Shown in pieces: positions 44,808-52,819 of a stretch of DNA of 64,000 bases (its first letter is position 1; the number at the start of each line of letters is the position of its first letter). The stretch is from Teichococcus aerophilus. Lineage in GTDB: Bacteria; Pseudomonadota; Alphaproteobacteria; Acetobacterales; Acetobacteraceae. Under the pieces are notes generated by a model. The model did no database searches and was not told the origin of the DNA. It worked only from the letters and a program-made list of their open reading frames with translations. Position numbers and translations under genes: made by a program. The stretch is taken from the NCBI RefSeq assembly GCF_014490485.1, contig NZ_JACTVA010000004.1, positions 1 through 64,000 on the forward strand, written 5' to 3'.

Positions 44808-46382
44808 GTGATCTCTCATCGTCTGTTGCTGGCGGCGCCGCTGGGCGCCCTGCTGGGCCTTGCGGCCGCCCTACCGGTGGCCGCGCAGCGCACGACCGTC
44901 ACCATCGCCGGGGCGTCCCCGGTGGCGTCGGTGGACCCGCACATCACCAACACCGCTTCCTACAACGCCCTTGGCCTGCATGTGTTCGACCGGCTGGTGC
45001 TGCAGGATGCCAGCGGCGCGCTGCGGCCGGGCCTGGCAGCCGAATGGAAGGCCGTCTCGGACACCGTCTGGGAATTCCGGCTGCGCCCGGGCGTCAAGTG
45101 GCATGACGGGCGGGACTTCACCGCCGACGACGTGCTGTTTACCTTCGAGCGGCTGCCGAGCGCCGCCGGCGGCTTCGTCAGCGCCATCCGCCCGGTGGCG
45201 AAGACCGAGGTGGTGGATGCGCTGACCCTGCGGCTGGAAACCCGCCAGCCCTACCCGCTACTGCCGAACGACCTGGCCAACGTAGCCATCATCGCCCGCC
45301 ACGCCGCCCAGGGCGCCGCGCCGGAGGACTGGAACAACCTGCGCGCCGCCATTGGCACCGGCCCCTACCGCTACGCCGCCTTCCAGTCCGGCGACCGGGC
45401 CGAGCTGGTACGGAACGAACAGTATTGGGGCGGCGCCGAGCCCTGGACACGGGTGAACTACCGCTTCATCGGCAATGACGGCGCCCGCACCGCCGCCCTG
45501 CTGGCCGGCGATGTCGACCTGATCGACCAGGTGCCCAGCGCCGACCTGCAGCGCCTGAAGCGGGACCAGCGCCTCAGCGTCACGCAATCCGAAGGCGTGC
45601 GGCTGATCTACCTGCAGACTGACTTCTCCCGCCAGGAAGCTCCGCCGGGCGTGGCGGCCGCCGACGGCAAGCCCTTGTCCCGCAACCCGTTCCAGGACCA
45701 GCGGGTACGCCGGGCCCTGACCCTGGCCATCGACCGGCAGGCGCTGGCCGAGCGCGTGATGGAAGGCACCGCCAACCCCACCGGGCAATGGCTGCCGCCC
45801 GGCACCTATTCCTACAACCCCGCCATCCCGGTCCCGGCCGCGGACCTCGATGCCGCCCGCCGGCTGCTGGCCGAGGCCGGCTTCCCGGACGGGCTGCGCG
45901 TCACCCTCAGCACGCCGAACGACCGTTACCCCAACGATGCCCGCGTCTCCCAGGCCGTGGCGCAGATGTGGACGCGCATCGGCGTGCGGACGCAGGTGGA
46001 GGCGGTGCCCTGGTCCGTCTACCTGACGCGCGGTCAGCAGCAGGCCTACGGCATCCGCCTGGGCGGCTGGGGCAGCACCACGGGGGAGGCGTCCTACCTG
46101 CTGCGCAACGTGCTCTCCACCTTCTCGCAGGGCCGTGGCTCGGCCAATTTCAGCCGCTACAGCAATCCGGCGCTGGATGCGCTGACCGAGCGCGCGGTGG
46201 TGACATTGGACGACACGGCGCGGGAGAAGATCCTGCAAGAAGCCACGCAGGTGGCGATCGACGATGTCGGGCTGATCCCGCTGTTCCTGCTAGGCAATAG
46301 CTGGGCCAGCCGGCGAGGGCTGCACTACGAACCGCGCCGGGATGAATACACCCTGGCCCGCAGCCTGCGCCCGGCGGACTAG
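44808..46382 (+). CDS. Orphan ABC transporter substrate-binding protein, family 5
   Basis: Periplasmic peptide/nickel-type binding protein of 524 residues. Signal peptide to about PVAAQ (MISHRLLLAAPLGALLGLAAALP), then the SBP_bac_5 domain (ASVDPHITNT, AEWKAVSDTVWEFRLRPG, RRALTLAIDRQAL). It starts at a GTG (44808) after CGGAGCC. No permease or ATPase gene is next to it. It is clearly paralogous over its whole length to the protein at 22332-23930, sharing for example the Y(N)P-I-PVPA block and NFS-YSN segment. Confidence 0.88.
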   Translation: MISHRLLLAAPLGALLGLAAALPVAAQRTTVTIAGASPVASVDPHITNTASYNALGLHVFDRLVLQDASGALRPGLAAEWKAVSDTVWEFRLRPGVKWHDGRDFTADDVLFTFERLPSAAGGFVSAIRPVAKTEVVDALTLRLETRQPYPLLPNDLANVAIIARHAAQGAAPEDWNNLRAAIGTGPYRYAAFQSGDRAELVRNEQYWGGAEPWTRVNYRFIGNDGARTAALLAGDVDLIDQVPSADLQRLKRDQRLSVTQSEGVRLIYLQTDFSRQEAPPGVAAADGKPLSRNPFQDQRVRRALTLAIDRQALAERVMEGTANPTGQWLPPGTYSYNPAIPVPAADLDAARRLLAEAGFPDGLRVTLSTPNDRYPNDARVSQAVAQMWTRIGVRTQVEAVPWSVYLTRGQQQAYGIRLGGWGSTTGEASYLLRNVLSTFSQGRGSANFSRYSNPALDALTERAVVTLDDTAREKILQEATQVAIDDVGLIPLFLLGNSWASRRGLHYEPRRDEYTLARSLRPAD

Positions 46383-46583
46383 GGCATGACGGCGTGAGGT
46401 AACATCGCCAAAGGCATCGAACATGCTGTGCGAACGAATGGGAACGCATCGCGCTCCAGGCGAGCACGGCAGGGCAGGGGCCGCGCCTCTGCCCGAGGCT
46501 GGGCGACAGCCTGCTGCGTCCGTCATCGCAAGGCGCCCTGGCAAGCCTTCCGGCGGCAACCCAGCCCGCCGATCCGCCGCCTC

Positions 46584-47654
46584 TCAGGCGGCCAGGCGCG
46601 TCGGCTGCTGTATCACCACCCGGTTCCGCCCCTGCGCCTTGGCGGCGTAGAGCGCGGCATCCGCCTGGGCGAGCGCGGCGTTCATGCCGCCGCCGCCATC
46701 CCATAGCGCCACACCCAGGCTGATGGTGACCTGCCCGGCCACCGGGTGGCTCTCCGCCTCCACCGCCTGGCGCAGCCGCTCGGCGGTCTCCAGCGTGCTG
46801 GCCACGTTGCCGTCCAGCACGACGACGAGGAATTCCTCGCCGCCCCAGCGGCCGGCGCGCTCATGCGGCAGCAGGCACAGCTTCATCCGCCGCGCCAGCA
46901 TCACCAGCAGTTCGTCGCCGATCAGGTGGCCGAAGCGGTCGTTGACGCTTTTGAAGTGGTCGAAATCCAGCAGGATCAGCCCGACGCTGCGGCCGCCCTC
47001 GGCGCCGACGCCGCGCAGCAGGTGCTCCAGCCCGCGCCGGTTGGCGATGCCGGTCAGCATGTCCGTCTGCGCGATGCTCGTCATGTGGCGCGCCTGGCGG
47101 GACACCCGCTCATAGCCTTCATACAGCGCGGTGATCAGCGTCAGCGTCGCCAGCAGCACGAAATTGGCGGCATAGGCGTTCAGCAGCAGCAGCCCCGTTT
47201 CCGTCCCCAGCCCGGTGCCCAGCCACAGCATGGAGAGAATAGGCGGGATGACCGAGACGGCGAAGACGCAGGCGGCGGCGATCCGCGCCACGCTGCGCCG
47301 GAACACCACGAAGGCGACGACATACAGGAACGGCAGCCACTGCAGGATGGACGCGGTGGCGTAGATGGACCGGTCCGAGCCACCGAGCACGATGGCGGTG
47401 AGATGCACGGCGAAGTAGCCGGCGACGGCGGCATAGGCCACCAGCTCGATCACCGGCCGATGGCGCGGCAGGAAGCGGAACAGCACCGGCACGGCGGTAT
47501 AGACGGCGACCATGGCCGGATAGGCCACCCGGTCCACCGGCGTGATCACCCCGCCATAGGTCTCCAGCCCCCACATCAGCATGGCGGCGATCAGGCCGGC
47601 GATGAACAGGCCGTTCACCACGGTGTCCCGGTACCGCTTCAGCGAAGCATCCAT
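46584..47654 (-). CDS. Membrane-bound diguanylate cyclase (GGDEF)
   Basis: Synthesises cyclic di-GMP. The protein has 356 residues: six to seven N-terminal membrane helices (about 15-180) forming a sensor-like module without a recognised name, a short linker helix, then a GGDEF domain (about 195-350) with TDMLTGIANRRGL, the LLDFDHFKSVNDRFGH metal site and the active-site GRWGGEEF. The residues before the active site (LLPHERAG) lack the RxxD inhibitory site, so product inhibition at that site is not expected. The Met at 47654 follows GGAGG; the frame is open to 47687. Confidence 0.88.
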   Translation of the reverse strand: MDASLKRYRDTVVNGLFIAGLIAAMLMWGLETYGGVITPVDRVAYPAMVAVYTAVPVLFRFLPRHRPVIELVAYAAVAGYFAVHLTAIVLGGSDRSIYATASILQWLPFLYVVAFVVFRRSVARIAAACVFAVSVIPPILSMLWLGTGLGTETGLLLLNAYAANFVLLATLTLITALYEGYERVSRQARHMTSIAQTDMLTGIANRRGLEHLLRGVGAEGGRSVGLILLDFDHFKSVNDRFGHLIGDELLVMLARRMKLCLLPHERAGRWGGEEFLVVVLDGNVASTLETAERLRQAVEAESHPVAGQVTISLGVALWDGGGGMNAALAQADAALYAAKAQGRNRVVIQQPTRLAA

Positions 47655-47818
47655 CCAGCCTCCGGTGTCTCGCCTCCACGCCGCCACGGTCCATGCCGTT
47701 GCGGTCAGGTTACGGCTTTATAGCCTGGAGAGAGCGGGGCTGAATACGGCGCAAAAACAGTGGCTGTCGGCGGCGTTTACGCTTCGCCGAGGCGGCGCCC
47801 GATCATCGGGCAGCCGCC

Positions 47819-48802
47819 TCAATCCACCCCTTCGTGCCGGCGCGGGCGGGCCAGCAGGCTATCCATCGCACCGGCCAGATCCACCTCGCCGGCCAGCACG
47901 GCGCTGACGGCGGCGGTGATGGGCATCTCCACCCCGGCCCGCGCCGCGCGCGCCAGCATGGCGGGGGCGGTGGCCACGCCCTCGGTCACGCTGGTCCGCT
48001 CGGCCAGGATGTCCGCCAGCTTGCGCCGCTGCCCCAGCGCCAGGCCGAGGGAGAAATTGCGGCTGCCCGCGCCGGTGCAGGTCAGCAGCAGGTCCCCCAG
48101 GCCGGACAGCCCCGCCACGGTATCCGCCCGCCCACCCAGCGCCACGGCCAGCCGGGCGATCTCGGCCAGGCCGCGCGTCACCAGCGCCGCGCGGGCATTC
48201 TCGCCTAGCCCGGCGCCGATGACAGCCCCGGCGGCAATGGCGATGACGTTCTTGGCCGCGCCGCCGACCTCGACACCCACCGGGTCATCCTGCCCATAGA
48301 GCCTGAAGGTCGCGGTGGAGAGCCGGTGCGCCGCATCCTCCCGGAAGGCCTCGTCCGTGCTGGCCACCACGGCGGCGGCGGGCAGCCCGGCCGCCACTTC
48401 CCGCGCGAAATTGGGGCCGGAGAGCACGCCGACGGGAATGCCCGGCCGCATCTCGGCGAAGATCTCCAGCGGCAGCCGCAGCGTCCCCAGCTCGACCCCC
48501 TTGGCGGCGATCAGCGTCGGCGGCAGCGCCGGCAGCCCGGCCAGCACGCCCGCCATGTGCTGAGACGGCACCACCATCAGCGCCAGCGCCGCACCCTCCA
48601 GCGCCGCCCCGGCATCGGCGGTGACGCGCAGATTGGGCGGGAAGGCCTGGCCGGGCAGGTGGGCGGCATTCTCCCGCACCGCGTGCATCGCGGCGGCGCG
48701 GCCGGCATCCCGCGCCCACAGCACCGCCTCGTCCCCCGCGCGGGCGGCCTGCAGGGCGAGCGCCGTGCCCCAGGCGCCGGCGCCGATGATGGCGACCTTC
48801 AT
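47819..48802 (-). CDS. gpsA: Glycerol-3-phosphate dehydrogenase [NAD(P)+]
   Basis: Reduces dihydroxyacetone phosphate to sn-glycerol 3-phosphate for phospholipid synthesis. The protein has 327 residues. N-terminal nucleotide-binding motif IIGAGAWGTALALQAA (5-20), SGPNFAREVAAGLPAA (about 130-145) and the catalytic Lys in GGAAKNVIAIAAG (about 180-192). It overlaps rlmJ by 4 bp. The tsaD-rlmJ-gpsA order forms one tightly packed operon; tsaD-gpsA adjacency is common in bacteria. Confidence 0.95.
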   Translation of the reverse strand: MKVAIIGAGAWGTALALQAARAGDEAVLWARDAGRAAAMHAVRENAAHLPGQAFPPNLRVTADAGAALEGAALALMVVPSQHMAGVLAGLPALPPTLIAAKGVELGTLRLPLEIFAEMRPGIPVGVLSGPNFAREVAAGLPAAAVVASTDEAFREDAAHRLSTATFRLYGQDDPVGVEVGGAAKNVIAIAAGAVIGAGLGENARAALVTRGLAEIARLAVALGGRADTVAGLSGLGDLLLTCTGAGSRNFSLGLALGQRRKLADILAERTSVTEGVATAPAMLARAARAGVEMPITAAVSAVLAGEVDLAGAMDSLLARPRRHEGVD

Positions 48803-49626
48803 TCGTCGGCCAGCCGGGTCACGGCGAAGCCCTGGCCGGGCTCGCCATCGCCCAGATGCTCCATCAGCGCGGCGAGGATGTCCCGCGCCTCTTCCTCGAA
48901 CTTCCAGGGCGGGTTCACCACCGCGACGCCGCAGCCATTCAGCCGCTGCGGGTTGGTCGGCTCGCGCAGCCAGAACTCGCAGGCGATGATGTCGCGCACG
49001 CCGCTCTCGGCCAGCGCGGTATGGAAGGCGCGCACGGGGGTGCGGTGCTTGATGGGGTACCACGCCGCCTGCACGGCGGCGCGGAAGCGGTGGGCGACGG
49101 CGGCCATGCCCTCCGCCATCCGCTCGAACTCGCCTTCCTGCTCGAAGGGCGGGTCGATCAGGATCAGGCCGCGCTTTTCCAGGAAGGGGGTCAGGGCGGT
49201 CAGCGCCTCCCACCCGTCGCGCTTGTGCACGGCCACTTGCGGGTCGCCGCGGAACAGGGTGCGCAGCGTGGCGTGGTCCTGCTCATGCAGCTCGCACAGC
49301 ACCAGCCGGTCGTTCGGCCGCAGCACCATGCGGGCAAGCATCGGGCTGCCGGGATAGGCCGGCGGGAACCCGGCACGGCGCAGCAGGGAGAGCCACTCGA
49401 CCAGCGGCCCCTCCTGGATGTCCATCAACCGGCCGACGCCGCGTTCCCACTCGCCGGTGCGCTCGGCCTCGCTGGCGGTCAGGTCGTAGGCGCCGATGCC
49501 GGCATGGGTGTCCAGCACGCGGAAGGGGGCTTCCTTCACCTCCAGGCGGCGCAGCAGGCGCAGCAGCAGGGCGTGCTTGACGCAATCGGCGAAGTTGCCG
49601 GCGTGGAAGGCGTGGCGGTAATTCAT
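48799..49626 (-). CDS. rlmJ: 23S rRNA (adenine-2030-N6)-methyltransferase RlmJ
   Basis: Methylates A2030 of 23S rRNA. The protein has 275 residues. N-terminus MNYRHAFHAGNFADCVKHALL is the diagnostic start of the family, followed by the SAM-binding VLDTHAGIGAYDL (about 38-50) and the catalytic LILIDPPFEQ (about 155-164). It overlaps tsaD upstream and gpsA downstream by 4 bp each, so all three are translationally coupled. Confidence 0.94.
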   Translation of the reverse strand: MNYRHAFHAGNFADCVKHALLLRLLRRLEVKEAPFRVLDTHAGIGAYDLTASEAERTGEWERGVGRLMDIQEGPLVEWLSLLRRAGFPPAYPGSPMLARMVLRPNDRLVLCELHEQDHATLRTLFRGDPQVAVHKRDGWEALTALTPFLEKRGLILIDPPFEQEGEFERMAEGMAAVAHRFRAAVQAAWYPIKHRTPVRAFHTALAESGVRDIIACEFWLREPTNPQRLNGCGVAVVNPPWKFEEEARDILAALMEHLGDGEPGQGFAVTRLADE

Positions 49627-50663
49627 GCAGTCAGCTCCGCGAGCGGCCAGCGGGGCCGGGGGGCGTGGTCCAGGGGGTCGGAGAGGCCGGCGCGCAAACG
49701 CTCGATCCCCGCCCAGGCGATCATCACGGCATTGTCCGTGCACAGCCGGATCGGCGGCGCCACCAGCGGCAGCGCGTGCTTCTCCGCCACCAGCGCCAGC
49801 GAGGCCCGCACCGCCTTGTTGGCGGCGACGCCGCCGGCCACGACGATGGCGGTGGGGCCCTCCATCATGGCGATGGCGTTTTTCGCCCGGTCCGCCAGCA
49901 CGGCGGCGACAACGGACTGGAAGGATGCGGCCAGGTCCGCGCGGTCCTGCTCCGTCTTCAGCTTGGGGATGCTCTGCGCCACGGCGGTCTTGAGCCCGCT
50001 GAAGGAGAAGTCGCAGCCCGGCCGCCCCAGCATAGGCCGGGGCAGGGGGAAGGTCTTCGGGTTGCCGGTCTCGGCCAGCTTCTCCAGCGCGGGCCCGCCG
50101 GGCCAGGGCAGCCCCATCAGCTTGGCGGATTTGTCGAAGGCCTCGCCCACCGCGTCATCCAGCGTCGAGCCCAGGCGGCGGTAGCGGCCCAGCCCCTCCA
50201 CCGCCACGCACTGGCAATGCCCGCCGGAAAGCAGCAGCAGCAGGTACGGGAAGGCCACGCCGCCTTCCATCAGCCCCGGCAGCCGCGCCGTCAGCGCATG
50301 GCCTTCAAGGTGGTTCACCGCGACGAAGGGCAGGCCATGCGCGATGGCCATGCCCTTGCCGAAGGTGGCACCGACGATCAGCCCGCCGATCAGCCCGGGG
50401 CCGGAGGTGGCGGCGATGCCACCCAATTGCTCCGGCCGCAGCCCCGCCTGCTGCAGCACCTGGCGCGTCAGCGCCGGCAGATGCGCCAGATGCGCCCGCG
50501 CCGCGATCTCCGGCACCACGCCGCCAAACGGGGTGTGCTCGGCCAGCTGGCTGCGGACGGCCTCGGCCAGCACGGTGCCGTCCGGCGCCAGGATGGCGGC
50601 GGCGGTTTCATCGCAACTGGCTTCCAAACCCAAAACCGGCCCGCTGATCGGCACAGCCTGCAT
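49623..50663 (-). CDS. tsaD: tRNA threonylcarbamoyladenosine biosynthesis protein TsaD
   Basis: Transfers the threonylcarbamoyl group to A37 of ANN-decoding tRNAs, together with TsaB and TsaE. The protein has 346 residues. Key motifs: GLEASCDETAAAIL (about 12-25), PEIAARAHL, the metal-binding VNHLEGH (about 113-119), LLLSGGHCQ and VAGGVAANKAVR. First gene of the coupled tsaD-rlmJ-gpsA operon. Only 36 bp separates it from the upstream-most hemC start on the other strand. Confidence 0.96.
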   Translation of the reverse strand: MQAVPISGPVLGLEASCDETAAAILAPDGTVLAEAVRSQLAEHTPFGGVVPEIAARAHLAHLPALTRQVLQQAGLRPEQLGGIAATSGPGLIGGLIVGATFGKGMAIAHGLPFVAVNHLEGHALTARLPGLMEGGVAFPYLLLLLSGGHCQCVAVEGLGRYRRLGSTLDDAVGEAFDKSAKLMGLPWPGGPALEKLAETGNPKTFPLPRPMLGRPGCDFSFSGLKTAVAQSIPKLKTEQDRADLAASFQSVVAAVLADRAKNAIAMMEGPTAIVVAGGVAANKAVRASLALVAEKHALPLVAPPIRLCTDNAVMIAWAGIERLRAGLSDPLDHAPRPRWPLAELTA

Positions 50664-50699
50664 CCCTATTCTGCCTTCCCCAACGGTTGCGACGGTTCT

Positions 50700-51881
50700 A
50701 TGACGCGCGCCATGTCCCTTGCCCACCCCGCTTCGCGGTCTGCCACCGCGGGCGCCTTCGCATATCCGCAAGCCGGCGCCGCCCCCGCCGATATGCGGGC
50801 TGGGGCCGCGACGGCCCATCCCGGGGCGCCGCATGCCGGGAATGCGCATGCGGCTGGCGGGGGCGTGCCCCTGGCCGCCGGCATGGCGGCGAAGCCCGGT
50901 TCCGGCACCGCCACCAAGCCGCATGCCCGCCGCCCGCTGCCGCTCCGCGTCGGTACGCGCGGCTCGCCGCTGGCTTTGTGGCAGACGCGCACCTTCCTGG
51001 ATCTGGTGACGCGCTTCTGCCCCGTGCTGCGGAATGTCAATGCGTTCGAGGAACATGTCATCGCCACCTCCGGCGACCAGATCCAGGACCGGCGGCTGGC
51101 GGATATCGGCGGCAAGGGCCTGTTCGCCAAGGAAATCCACGAAGCACTGCTGGACGGGCGGATCGACTTCGCCGTGCACAGCCTGAAGGACCTGGAGACC
51201 GAGCTGCCGCCCGGCATCGTGCTCGCCTGCACGCTGAAGCGGGAGGATGCGCGGGATGCGCTGATCCTCGGCCCCAATTGCGGCGCGGTGGACCCGGCGG
51301 ACCCATTCTCCGGCCTCGCCTCCGGCGCGCTGGTGGGCACGGCCAGCCTGCGGCGGCAGGCGCAGCTGCTGCACGCGCGGCCGGACCTGCGGGTGGGGAT
51401 GATCCGCGGCAATGTCGGCTCCCGCCTCGCCAAGCTGGCGGCGGGGGATGCCGATGCCACGCTGCTGGCGCTGGCCGGGCTGAAGCGGCTGGAGATGGCC
51501 GACCGCGCCTCCGTCATCCTGGATGCCGAGGCGATGGTGCCGGCCGCCGGCCAGGGCATCGTCGGCGTTACCGTCCGCGCCGCCGACCTGGAATTGCACG
51601 AATTGCTTTCCGGCATCGAGGACCGGGAGGCCCGCGCCGTCTCCCGTGCCGAGCGGGCCTTGCTGGCGGCGCTGGACGGCTCCTGCCGCACGCCGATCGG
51701 CGGCCATGCGCGGCTGCTGCCGAATGGCGAGCTGCACCTGACCGGCCTGGTGGCCCGCCCGGATGGCAGCTTCCTGCTGAAGCGCAGCCTGCACGGTGCC
51801 GCGACGGATGCAGAGCGGATCGGCCTGGAACTGGGCGACAGCCTGCGCGCCGACAGCCCGGCCGATATTTTCATCAGTTAG
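50700..51881 (+). CDS. hemC: Porphobilinogen deaminase (hydroxymethylbilane synthase)
   Basis: Assembles four porphobilinogen units into hydroxymethylbilane. From the ATG at 50700 the protein has 393 residues, but the enzyme domain starts only at about residue 80 (PLRVGTRGSPLALWQT). Conserved blocks follow: DRRLADIGGKGLFAKEIHEALL, VHSLKDLETELP and the dipyrromethane-cofactor Cys in DGSCRTPIGGHA. The first 80 residues are Ala/Gly/Pro-rich and unlike HemC. A Met at residue 62 (50883) would give the normal length and leave about 220 bp for promoters, so the true start is uncertain. Confidence 0.93.
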   Translation: MTRAMSLAHPASRSATAGAFAYPQAGAAPADMRAGAATAHPGAPHAGNAHAAGGGVPLAAGMAAKPGSGTATKPHARRPLPLRVGTRGSPLALWQTRTFLDLVTRFCPVLRNVNAFEEHVIATSGDQIQDRRLADIGGKGLFAKEIHEALLDGRIDFAVHSLKDLETELPPGIVLACTLKREDARDALILGPNCGAVDPADPFSGLASGALVGTASLRRQAQLLHARPDLRVGMIRGNVGSRLAKLAAGDADATLLALAGLKRLEMADRASVILDAEAMVPAAGQGIVGVTVRAADLELHELLSGIEDREARAVSRAERALLAALDGSCRTPIGGHARLLPNGELHLTGLVARPDGSFLLKRSLHGAATDAERIGLELGDSLRADSPADIFIS

Positions 51882-52060
51882 CTCGTGCCGGCCAGCGACG
51901 CCTGACGCCACTTCTGGCACGCAGCCAGGCCAGCACCCATATACGCCAAGGTCACGATTGGCCGCCAAGGACAGGATCGCCACAGGCGTGAGGCACACGC
52001 TGGCATACTTACCGGAAGGACGGTCCATGAAGGCTTGCGAATGGATCGGGCACTGAGGCC

Positions 52061-52819
52061 ATGGCGCTTCCGCCCGCCGTCCTGATCACCCGGCCGGAGC
52101 CTGGCGCGGCCGAGACCGCCGCCGCCGTCGCCGCCATGGGCTGGCGGCCGGTCCTGGCCCCGGCACTGGTGCTGGCGCCGCTGCCGCCGCCCGCCGACCT
52201 GGCGCAACCCGTCCAGGCCGTGTTGTTGCCCAGCCGCGCCGCCGCCCGCGCCTTGCCGGGCCTGCCACGCGCCACCCGCGTGCTGGCCGTCGGCCAGGGC
52301 ACGGCGGAGGAAGCCCGCGCCGCCGGCTTTACCCGTATCATGGCGGCCGAGGGGGACGCGGTGTCCCTGGTGGCGCAAGCCGTGGCGGTGCTGGACCCGG
52401 GGGCGGGGCCGCTGCTGCTGGCGGTGGGGCGGGGTTACAGTCTGGAACTCGCCGCCCGTCTGCGGGAGCATGGTTTCGTGGTACGCCGCCGCGTCGTCTA
52501 CGCCGCCCGCCCGGCCGATTCGCTGCCGCCGGCTGCCGTGGAAGCGCTGCGGGCTGGGGAGGTCCGCGCGGCGCTGTTCTATTCGCCACGCTCGGCCAGC
52601 GTGAGCGTGACATTGCTACGGCAAGCGGGATTGGCCGAAACCGTGGCGCCTGTGGCCGCGTTCGCGCTGTCAGGGCGTATAGCGAAGGCACTGGCGGGCC
52701 TGCCTTGGGGGGCGATCCATGCTACCCCGGCGCCCGAACCGATGGCGCTACTGGCCCTGCTGGGCCAGGCGCCGCACACGGCCGCGATGGCCACAGAGCA
52801 AGGGGCAGGACAGAGATGA
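52061..52819 (+). CDS. hemD: Uroporphyrinogen-III synthase
   Basis: Closes and inverts ring D to give uroporphyrinogen III. The protein has 252 residues. HemD is poorly conserved, but the start VLITRPEPGAAETAAAVAAMGWRPVLAP and the FYSPRSASV segment (about 175-183) are characteristic, and it follows hemC. The two Rossmann-like domains are both present. A very short ORF at 52027-52056 precedes it. The 179-bp gap from hemC is unusually wide for an operon pair. Confidence 0.88.
   Translation: MALPPAVLITRPEPGAAETAAAVAAMGWRPVLAPALVLAPLPPPADLAQPVQAVLLPSRAAARALPGLPRATRVLAVGQGTAEEARAAGFTRIMAAEGDAVSLVAQAVAVLDPGAGPLLLAVGRGYSLELAARLREHGFVVRRRVVYAARPADSLPPAAVEALRAGEVRAALFYSPRSASVSVTLLRQAGLAETVAPVAAFALSGRIAKALAGLPWGAIHATPAPEPMALLALLGQAPHTAAMATEQGAGQR

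Noticed and set aside
44630-45106. 158-residue frame overlapping the start of the second orphan SBP
   Set aside because: The overlapping frame has a signal peptide and full SBP domain; this one is Arg/Pro-rich shadow sequence in its second half.
49665-50699. Upstream extension of hemC antisense to tsaD
   Set aside because: tsaD on the other strand is intact with all motifs; the extension is not HemC-like.
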